This document shows positions 54,554-61,248 of a DNA stretch of 64,000 nt, one piece after another (positions within the stretch are counted from its first letter, which is position 1; each line of letters opens with the position of its first letter). The stretch is taken from the NCBI RefSeq assembly GCF_001879205.1, contig NZ_MLFK01000010.1, positions 186,001 through 250,000 of the forward strand, read 5' to 3'. A program made the translations under genes and the position numbers. Under the pieces are notes generated by a model. The model worked only from the letters and a program-made list of their open reading frames with translations, was not told where the DNA came from and ran no database searches. Source of the stretch: Flavobacterium johnsoniae. Its GTDB lineage: Bacteria > Bacteroidota > Bacteroidia > Flavobacteriales > Flavobacteriaceae.

Positions 54554-55780
54554 ATGGAAAAATTCAGAATCGCTGTTAGAAAATTTTCTCCTTTTGAAAG
54601 TACGCTGCAAAAGTTGTGGGATGCATTCTGCGTGAAAAACAACGTTAACATTGAGGTTGAAATGATACCGCTTGAACTGCACGATCTTTACGAAGAAACG
54701 ATTACCCACAACGGTTTGAAAAACGGAAAATGGGACATTGCACATTTAAATACCGACTGGATTTTTGATGCTGCAAATGAAAAAGCGGTTCTTGATTTAA
54801 CGTCTTTTATTAATCAAAATCCGCCGCAGGATTATCCGCAGGGCTGGCATCAGTCTTTATTAAATCTCCAGCAGATTAATAGCGGAACCTACGGACTTCC
54901 GTTTCACGACGGTCCGGAATGTTTGATATACAGAAAAGATTTATTTGAAGATGCAGCCGAAAAAGAAAATTTCAAGAAACAATTTGGTTACGAATTGTTC
55001 CCGCCAAAAACCTGGGAGCAATTCACCCAAATCGCAAGTTTTTTCAATCGTCCGGCCGCTAATTTATACGGCTGCGTTTTTGCTAATTTTCCAGACGGTC
55101 ATAATATGGTTTTTGATTTCTGCCTGCAGTTATGGACACGAGGCGGATCGCTTTTAAACGACAAAAATCAGATCCTTATAAATCATAATCAGGCTGTAGA
55201 GGCTTTAGATTATTACCGAAATATAGTTAATAATAAAAAAGCCGTTCATCCGGGTTCGAAGAATTTTGGTTCTGTTGAAGCTGGTATGGCTTTCGCCGAA
55301 GGTCAGGCTGCAATGGCAATTAACTGGTTTGGTTTTGCATCAATGTGCGAAGTAATCGATGAATCGAAAGTTAAAGGCAGGGTTGATATTACCCAATTGC
55401 CTCACAATCCAAACCATAATACGGCGTCGCTGAATGTGTATTGGCTTTACACAATTGGAACCGGAAGTAAAAACCAGCAATTAGCTTACGATTTCCTCCG
55501 ATTTGCCACAACGCCGGAAAGTGATAAATTATTGACAACCGAAGGTGGTATTGGCTGTAGAAAATCGACCTGGAATGATCCCGAAATCAACAAAACGATT
55601 CCGTACTATCATAAACTCGAAATGCTGCATGAAAATGCTTTGACTTTGCCGCAAACGCCAATTTGGCCAAAAGTGGCAGAATTAATTGACCAAATGGTTT
55701 TGAAAGCCATTGAAACAGAAATTCCGTCGAAAACACTTTTAGAAGAGACACAGGAAAATATTGAAAAATTGACGAATTGA
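54554..55780 (+). CDS. Cytosolic solute-binding-protein-like protein 2 (no signal peptide)
   Basis: A 408-residue family 1 sugar-binding-protein homologue, only distantly similar to the one at 50999. Motifs include RIAVRKFSPFESTLQKLWDAF, GKWDIAHLNTDWIFDA, GTYGLPFHDGPECLIYRKDLFED, PPKTWEQFTQIASFFN, FAEGQAAMAINWFGFASM and LLTTEGGIGCRKS. It starts MEKFRIAVRK directly after the CoA-transferase stop, leaving no room for a signal peptide. The ligand-binding cleft residues of the fold seem kept, so it likely binds a small organic molecule in the cytosol. No ABC transport partners are near. Confidence 0.8.
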   Translation: MEKFRIAVRKFSPFESTLQKLWDAFCVKNNVNIEVEMIPLELHDLYEETITHNGLKNGKWDIAHLNTDWIFDAANEKAVLDLTSFINQNPPQDYPQGWHQSLLNLQQINSGTYGLPFHDGPECLIYRKDLFEDAAEKENFKKQFGYELFPPKTWEQFTQIASFFNRPAANLYGCVFANFPDGHNMVFDFCLQLWTRGGSLLNDKNQILINHNQAVEALDYYRNIVNNKKAVHPGSKNFGSVEAGMAFAEGQAAMAINWFGFASMCEVIDESKVKGRVDITQLPHNPNHNTASLNVYWLYTIGTGSKNQQLAYDFLRFATTPESDKLLTTEGGIGCRKSTWNDPEINKTIPYYHKLEMLHENALTLPQTPIWPKVAELIDQMVLKAIETEIPSKTLLEETQENIEKLTN

Positions 55781-55800
55781 TTAGGCCTCATCAACTTCGC

Positions 55801-55817
55801 CAAAGTTTAGAACTTTG
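55801..55817. repeat. Short palindrome CAAAGTT-tag-AACTTTG
   Basis: A 17-base palindrome in the 79-base gap before the next gene, followed by TGACAAAGTTTT. Its variant with a TTG loop is at 30862-30878. Confidence 0.55.
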
Positions 55818-55859
55818 ACAAAGTTTTCGGGGACTTCCTAAACCTAAAATAAATAAAAA

Positions 55860-56927
55860 ATGAATATTCCCTATAAACCTTTACTGCCCGAAACTAAACA
55901 GCCCATCATCATCATCGGCGCGAGCGGTATCGTAAAAGATGCACATCTGCCTGCTTATAAAATGGCGGGGTTTACGGTTTTTGGCATTACAAACAGAACG
56001 ATTGCAAAAGCACATGACCTGGCGAAACAATTTGACATCCAACATGTTTTTGAAAATGTGGCTGATGCGGTTAAAAATGCGCCTTCAAATGCGGTTTACG
56101 ATATTACGGTTTTACCTGATCAATATATCGAAATATTAGAACAGCTTCCGGACGGCGCTGCGGTTTTGATTCAGAAACCAATGGGAAATGATTTGGCACA
56201 AGCCAGAGAAATTGTAGAAGTCTGTGAGAGAAAAAATCTTGTTGCGGCAATTAATTTCCAGCTTCGATTTTCGCCTTTTGTAAGCGCTGCAAGGTATTTA
56301 ATCAACGAAGGGATCATTGGCGACTTATACGATTTAGAATTTAAAGTAACCGTAAATACTCCGTGGGAGTTGTTTCCGCTGATTAAAGAACATCCTAGAT
56401 TGGAAATTCTTTTTCATAGTGTTCACTATATCGATTGCATCAGATCATTTCTCGGAAATCCGAAAAGTGTGATGGCAAAAACAGCGAAACATCCTCTTAA
56501 AAAATTATCGTCTAGCCGTTCTACCATTATTTTAGATTATGCCGAGGACAAACATGTGGTGATCAACACGAATCACGATCATCATTTTGGACCAAAACAC
56601 GAAGAGAGCTACATTAAATGGGAAGGAACAAAAGGCGCTGTAAAAGCGAAAATGGGCTTACTTATGAATTATCCTGACGGACTTCCTGATATTTTTGAAT
56701 ATGCGGTTGAAAATGAAAAAGGAGAATTTGAATGGAAAAAAGTAGACCTTGAAGGTTCTTGGTTTCCAGAAGCTTTCATTGGGGCTATGTCTAATTTAAT
56801 GCGATTTAAAGAAGGCTCAGACTCTAAATTACTGGCAAGCGTTCAGGACGTTCTGGATACTATGAAAGTCGTTGAAGCCTGCTATATCAGTAACAACAAC
56901 GGCGGTGTATCCTTAACAGAATTATAA
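55860..56927 (+). CDS. Gfo/Idh/MocA-family oxidoreductase
   Basis: A 355-residue NAD(P)-dependent dehydrogenase. The nucleotide-binding motif IIGASGIVKDAHLP is at about 18-31, the catalytic lysine is in IQKPMGND (about 103), and substrate-domain motifs are FQLRFSPFV and LFHSVHYIDCIRSFLG (His in the usual position). It differs clearly from the Gfo/Idh/MocA protein at 38593. It lies between the second solute-binding-like gene and the MaoC gene on the same strand, with short gaps holding small palindromes. It probably oxidises the sugar or sugar acid handled by this operon; the exact substrate is unknown. Confidence 0.83.
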   Translation: MNIPYKPLLPETKQPIIIIGASGIVKDAHLPAYKMAGFTVFGITNRTIAKAHDLAKQFDIQHVFENVADAVKNAPSNAVYDITVLPDQYIEILEQLPDGAAVLIQKPMGNDLAQAREIVEVCERKNLVAAINFQLRFSPFVSAARYLINEGIIGDLYDLEFKVTVNTPWELFPLIKEHPRLEILFHSVHYIDCIRSFLGNPKSVMAKTAKHPLKKLSSSRSTIILDYAEDKHVVINTNHDHHFGPKHEESYIKWEGTKGAVKAKMGLLMNYPDGLPDIFEYAVENEKGEFEWKKVDLEGSWFPEAFIGAMSNLMRFKEGSDSKLLASVQDVLDTMKVVEACYISNNNGGVSLTEL

Positions 56928-56936
56928 ATTTTTAAA

Positions 56937-57025
56937 CCATATAAGTCATATAAGATAATTTAAGCAGGGCGGTGAATTTAAAAGCTATACGCAAATAATT
57001 AAATGAACTTGTATCACTTATATGG
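56937..57025. repeat. CCATATAAG palindromic element, copy 2
   Basis: The ends CCATATAAGTCATATAAG and CTTGTATCACTTATATGG are inverted copies of each other and match the element at 11224-11320. Its right edge supplies an ATG (57022) that extends the frame of the MaoC gene by eight codons. Confidence 0.72.
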
Positions 57026-57045
57026 TAAAACAAAACAAAAACAAT

Positions 57046-57486
57046 ATGTCTTTTAAATCAACATTTTTCGAGGATTATAAACTTGATGATAAAAGAGTTA
57101 CATTAGGCAGAACTATAACCGAAACTGATTTTGTGGTTCACGCCGGACATACGGGAGATTTTTTTCCGCACCATATGGATGAAGAATGGTGCAAAACGCA
57201 GCCATTCGGACAACGTATTGCGCATGGAACTATGGTTTTTGCCATTGGAATCGGCCTAACAGCATCAGAAATAAATCCGGAAGCTTTTTCTAAAGGATAC
57301 GACAGAATGCGTTTTGTGAAACCGGTTCATATTGGCGACACAATTCATTCTGAAATCACAATTTCTGAAAAAGGCGGAGCCAAAAAACCAGATATGGGAA
57401 CGGTCACAGAACATGTTGAAATCATTAACCAAAGAGGCGAAGTGGTTTTGGTATGTGATCACCTTCTTTTGGTTAAAAAGAAATAA
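57046..57486 (+). CDS. MaoC-family (R)-specific hydratase/dehydratase
   Basis: A 146-residue hot-dog-fold protein. The Asp-His catalytic dyad of R-hydratases is visible in GHTGDFFPHHMDEEW (about 34-48), followed by FGQRIAHGTMVFAIG (about 54-68) and FVKPVHIGDTIHSEITI. The start at 57046 (MSFKST) is preferred because the upstream ATG at 57022 lies in a repeat. Family members hydrate or dehydrate CoA thioesters, so pairing with two CoA-transferases in one operon is meaningful. Removal of water from a sugar-acid CoA thioester is a plausible reaction here, but it is inferred. Confidence 0.87.
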   Translation: MSFKSTFFEDYKLDDKRVTLGRTITETDFVVHAGHTGDFFPHHMDEEWCKTQPFGQRIAHGTMVFAIGIGLTASEINPEAFSKGYDRMRFVKPVHIGDTIHSEITISEKGGAKKPDMGTVTEHVEIINQRGEVVLVCDHLLLVKKK

Positions 57487-57500
57487 TTCTTTTTGAGTTG

Positions 57501-57617
57501 CAAAGGTTCAAACTGGCAAAGGGACAGAGGGTTTTCTTCTCAATACACTTAGATCAAGACGCACTGCAGTGCGTCTCCAAAAACCTCTGACCCTCCGTTA
57601 CTTTGAACCTTTGAACC
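57501..57617. repeat. Inverted repeat with central 20-base palindrome
   Basis: The left (caaaggttcaaactggcaaa) and right (actttgaacctttgaacc) words are inverted copies with an 8-base period. In the middle is the perfect palindrome AGACGCACTGCAGTGCGTCT (57557-57576). It lies between the MaoC and FucP genes; no gene is present in the gap. Confidence 0.8.
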
Positions 57618-57647
57618 TATATAAAAAAACAATAAACTATCTAACTA

Positions 57648-58949
57648 ATGCAAGTAACAAACCAAACAGGCGATCTTCACGAAGTGCCGACAGAAGGCGG
57701 GAAAACAAATTATCTTCTGCCCTTTATTTTAATTACCAGCTTATTTTTCCTTTGGGGAATGGCACATAATCTGGATTCTATTTTAATTCCGCATCTTAAA
57801 AAAGCGTGCGAATTAAACAACCGCCAGTCGACTTTGATTGATACTTCGGTGTTTTTTGCTTATTTTATAATGGCAATTCCGGCCGGAATGCTAATTAAGA
57901 GATTCGGTTATAAAAACAGTATCATTACAGGATTACTAGTTTTTGCAGCGGGAGCATTTTTATTTGTACCTGCGGCAAATTCAAGAACTTACGAATTATT
58001 TTTATTCGCTTTATTCGTAATCGGATGCGGATTGACGATCTTAGAAACCAGTGCAAATCCGTATGCTGCGATATTAGGGCCTGCAGAATCTTCTTCTAAA
58101 CGATTAAATTTAGCGGCATCTTTTAACGGGCTGGCCGCAATGGTAGCGCCAATTGTAGGTTCGCTTTTTATTCTTTCAGGAAAAAATCATACGCCGGAAC
58201 AAATGGCAGCAATGCCGGAAGCGGAAAAAGCATCTTATTTATTAGGTGAAGCCGCTGCGGTAAAAATGCCTTATATTATTTTAGGAAGTGTTTTGGTTTT
58301 AGTGGCTATAATTTTCTATTTCATGCATTTGCCATCAATGAAACCACAGCATACAGAAGCTGAAGTGAAACCCGGATTCTTCTCTGTTTTGAAATTCCGT
58401 CATTTAAGCTGGGCAGTTGTCGCGCAATTCTTTTATGTGGGCGCGCAGGTTTGCATTACGAGTTTTTTCATCAGAATCGCCCAGCAAGGTGCTGGCTTAG
58501 ACGAAAAAACAGCCGGATACTATCTTGGTATTTATGGTTTCTTATTTATGGCCGGTCGTTTTATTGGAACTTTCTTTTTGAAATTTGTCAAAGATTACGT
58601 CTTGCTTTCCATCTATTGTGCTGCAAGTATTGTACTTTGCTTATTAGCTATTTACGGAACCGGAATTGTGGTAATTTATGCATTAGGCGGTATCGGATTT
58701 TTTATGTCGATTATGTTTCCTACGATCTTTTCGTTAGGATTGGTTGGATTAAAATCGAATACTGAAACAGGTTCTTCATGGCTTGTTATGTCTATTGTAG
58801 GCGGTGCGATTCTTCCGTACGGAATGGGAACTTTAATCGATATGAAACACGATGATATTCAGGCTGGATATATTATTCCGCTTTTATGTTTTGTTATTAT
58901 TTTATCATTTGGATTATACGGACATAAAGTAAAAACTGCTGTAAAATAA
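57648..58949 (+). CDS. fucP: FucP-family L-fucose:proton symporter
   Basis: A 433-residue MFS permease with 12 predicted helices from about residue 22. The family-specific acidic residues are visible: Asp in WGMAHNLDSILIPHLKK (about 43) and Glu in CGLTILETSANPYAAI (about 133), which line the sugar site in E. coli FucP. It is the last gene of the plus-strand operon, before a terminator. It supplies a deoxy-sugar to both divergent operons. L-fucose is the likely substrate from family and context, but related sugars are carried by some members. Confidence 0.88.
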   Translation: MQVTNQTGDLHEVPTEGGKTNYLLPFILITSLFFLWGMAHNLDSILIPHLKKACELNNRQSTLIDTSVFFAYFIMAIPAGMLIKRFGYKNSIITGLLVFAAGAFLFVPAANSRTYELFLFALFVIGCGLTILETSANPYAAILGPAESSSKRLNLAASFNGLAAMVAPIVGSLFILSGKNHTPEQMAAMPEAEKASYLLGEAAAVKMPYIILGSVLVLVAIIFYFMHLPSMKPQHTEAEVKPGFFSVLKFRHLSWAVVAQFFYVGAQVCITSFFIRIAQQGAGLDEKTAGYYLGIYGFLFMAGRFIGTFFLKFVKDYVLLSIYCAASIVLCLLAIYGTGIVVIYALGGIGFFMSIMFPTIFSLGLVGLKSNTETGSSWLVMSIVGGAILPYGMGTLIDMKHDDIQAGYIIPLLCFVIILSFGLYGHKVKTAVK

Positions 58950-58968
58950 TTTCGTTTTTAAGAATTTT

Positions 58969-59003
58969 AAAAGCCTTCAAATTAGTTTTTGAAGGCTTTT
59001 TTT
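58969..59003 (+). terminator. Rho-independent terminator after fucP
   Basis: The arms AAAAGCCTTCAAA (58969-58981) and TTTGAAGGCTTTT (58988-59000) have a 6-base loop, and more T follow. It ends the seven-gene operon. The remaining gap up to 59221 is AT-rich with no gene. Confidence 0.88.
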
Positions 59004-59221
59004 CTTGAGAAAGCACTTAGAAATCAGCAGAGAAAAGAACTTTGTACACAAAGTATTACGTTTCATTGATTTGTAAAATGCTTATTTATTTTTTTATAAT
59101 CATGAAAAAAATCCTGCAAAAAAATATCAAAACCATATTTCTGTTAATTATTTTACATTAAAATAACACATATATTTAAAAAAGTAATAATATTGTCTCA
59201 ATCAACGCAATTTTTAATAAA

Positions 59222-59809
59222 ATGTCATCAAGTTTCAATTCCGATCAAACCAGACTCCTTTTTGAGTTGTCTAAGGGAAGTGAACTGGCTTTTACTCAAT
59301 TGTATAACCAATACAAAAATGCTGTATATGGTACGGCATTAAAAATAACCAAATCAAAAACACTGGCCGAAGAAACGGTTCAGGATGTGTTTCTAAAAAT
59401 TTGGCAAAACCACGAAAATCTCGCCGAAATAACCAATTTCGAAAATTATCTTTTCATTATTTCCCGCAATCATATTTTTGATATGCTGAAAAAAATAGCA
59501 AGAGATACCAGTCTGGTTACAGATATAAATTACAAAAGCGTTTCTTCAGACGATACTGATACTCATATCAAAGATCAGCAATATGCCATTATTCTAAATG
59601 AGATTGTAGAACAACTGCCTCCACAACAGCAAAAAGTCTATAAAATGGCGAAGTGGGAAGGTTTAAGCCATCAAAAAATTGGCGAAGATTTAGGCATTTC
59701 TACAGAAACGGTAAAAAAACACATGGCGCAGGCTTTAAAATTTGTACGCATAAAAATTTCTCCTTACATGAATATGTTCATGACATTTCTACTGTTTTTT
59801 ACGGTATAA
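59222..59809 (+). CDS. ECF-type RNA polymerase sigma factor
   Basis: A 195-residue sigma-70 family factor of the Bacteroidota extracytoplasmic-function group. Region 2 (FTQLYNQYKNAVYGTALKI, EETVQDVFLKIWQNHENL) spans about 20-85. Region 4 (LPPQQQKVYKMAKWEGLSHQKIGEDLGISTETVKKHMAQALKF) spans about 125-175. It is followed by the FecR-type anti-sigma factor (219-base gap) and an STN-domain SusC receptor, the usual set for sensing a glycan at the outer membrane. It is expected to activate the susC gene downstream. Confidence 0.92.
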   Translation: MSSSFNSDQTRLLFELSKGSELAFTQLYNQYKNAVYGTALKITKSKTLAEETVQDVFLKIWQNHENLAEITNFENYLFIISRNHIFDMLKKIARDTSLVTDINYKSVSSDDTDTHIKDQQYAIILNEIVEQLPPQQQKVYKMAKWEGLSHQKIGEDLGISTETVKKHMAQALKFVRIKISPYMNMFMTFLLFFTV

Positions 59810-60027
59810 AATCCCGCCTTTTTTCCTTCAAAATAAAAACGCAGAAATATTTTTTAAGTTTTTTTTACATTTTTTTTACTTTCAACTACTCCCTCCCCTT
59901 TTTTTAATCGTCTTTATATAAAATACGATCAATTAAATGGGCTGACCCTCTTTTTTGATTGTTTTCAAAAAAAAAAATACCCCAAAATTTATCCATACAA
60001 ACAAGTACTAATTTAATTAACGAACAA

Positions 60028-61071
60028 ATGCAGCAAAAAAAATTCGAAGATTTATTTGAAAGTTATCTGCAAAATAATCTATCAGAACTCGAGCAGCAGG
60101 AAATGATGGAGATTATTGCGCAAGGCACGCATGATGATTTCATTAAAGAAAAAATTCAACTGATGCTGAACGAAAATAATGCTGTAGAAGCAATAGACCA
60201 CAAGCAGGGAGAATTCATTTTAAATTATATTTTATCTAAACCACAAAACGAACCAAAAGTATTTACACTTGAGCCGGAAAGAAAAAACAGAAAAAAAATC
60301 GTCCGTTTTGTTTTTGCTGCCGCAAGCATTGCCCTTTTAGCGTTTATAGGCAGTACTTTCTTTTTCAAATCAAATCCGGTGGTTCCTGCTGCAACTATAG
60401 AACAGCCTGTTAAAGAAAGTTCTTTAATTGCTTTTAGCGGCAAACAATTGGTTCACCTTCCTGACGGAAGTACGATTCTGTTAAACGATAACAGCAGTTT
60501 AAAATACGATCAGGATGCTTTTGGCACTAAAACACGTGAGGTAACCTTAACGGGAGAAGCTTTCTTTGACATCAAAAGAAACGAACAAAAACCATTTATC
60601 GTACATACTGGTAAAGTACAAACCAGAGTTTTAGGTACTGCTTTTAATATCAATGCCCGAAGCTCTTCTGATAATATTGAAGTTACGGTTGCAAGAGGTA
60701 AAGTTCAGGTGGGAGATACCGAAAAAGTATACGGTGTAATTACTCCTAACCAGCAGATTAAGGTAAACAGAACTACGCTAAACTACGAGCAGCATAATAA
60801 TGTAAGCGCCGCTATTGTAACCGAATGGAAAAGTAATTATTTGATTTTGGATGATATTAATATGCAGGAAGCAGTTGCCTTAATTTCTCAAAAATACAAA
60901 GTTCAGATTTTACTTTCTAATGAAAAAATTAAGAACTGCAGAATCACAGCAAGTTTCTTAAATGAAGAAGATTTAGATCATGTGATGAAAGTAATCTGCA
61001 GTGTTATTGAAACTGAATATCATTACAACAAAGCCGGAAACATACTGTTAGACGGAAAAGGTTGTGAGTAA
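60028..61071 (+). CDS. FecR-family anti-sigma factor
   Basis: A 347-residue inner-membrane protein that holds the ECF sigma factor inactive until the receptor signals. The start at 60028 (MQQKKFEDLFESYL) is preferred over a TTG at 59959. The cytoplasmic N-terminal part (1-90) is followed by one membrane helix (IVRFVFAAASIALLAFIGS, about 91-113). Next are the FecR domain (VHLPDGSTILLNDNSSLKYD, LTGEAFFDIKRNEQKPFIVHT, TRVLGTAFNI) and the C-terminal DUF4974/STN-like domain that contacts the receptor. It precedes the SusC gene by 177 bases. Confidence 0.92.
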   Translation: MQQKKFEDLFESYLQNNLSELEQQEMMEIIAQGTHDDFIKEKIQLMLNENNAVEAIDHKQGEFILNYILSKPQNEPKVFTLEPERKNRKKIVRFVFAAASIALLAFIGSTFFFKSNPVVPAATIEQPVKESSLIAFSGKQLVHLPDGSTILLNDNSSLKYDQDAFGTKTREVTLTGEAFFDIKRNEQKPFIVHTGKVQTRVLGTAFNINARSSSDNIEVTVARGKVQVGDTEKVYGVITPNQQIKVNRTTLNYEQHNNVSAAIVTEWKSNYLILDDINMQEAVALISQKYKVQILLSNEKIKNCRITASFLNEEDLDHVMKVICSVIETEYHYNKAGNILLDGKGCE

Positions 61072-61173
61072 ACAATAAAGAAGAAATGGCTGACTAACCT
61101 CCTACTTAGAAAGCTGAAGAGAGAAAATTATTAACCTTTAAAAAAAAATTAACCAAAAACCAAAATAAAAAAA

Positions 61174-61199
61174 GCCATCCAGCTCCTACACCAGATGGC
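61174..61199 (+). promoter_or_regulatory. Leader stem-loop upstream of the STN-type SusC gene
   Basis: GCCATC (61174-61179) and GATGGC (61194-61199) form a hairpin with a 14-base loop in the 177-base fecR-susC gap, after an A-rich track. No T-tract follows, so it is not a terminator. Such hairpins are often seen before SusC genes of this type, from memory only. Confidence 0.4.
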
Positions 61200-61248
61200 C
61201 CAGATTCTTAATAATTAATCCAGTAACCATTAAAAAACATGCAAATTT

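Noticed and set aside
59959..60027. TTG start for the FecR gene giving 23 more residues
   Set aside because: The extra sequence is poly-A-derived and does not match the family; the ATG at 60028 begins the typical FecR N-terminus.
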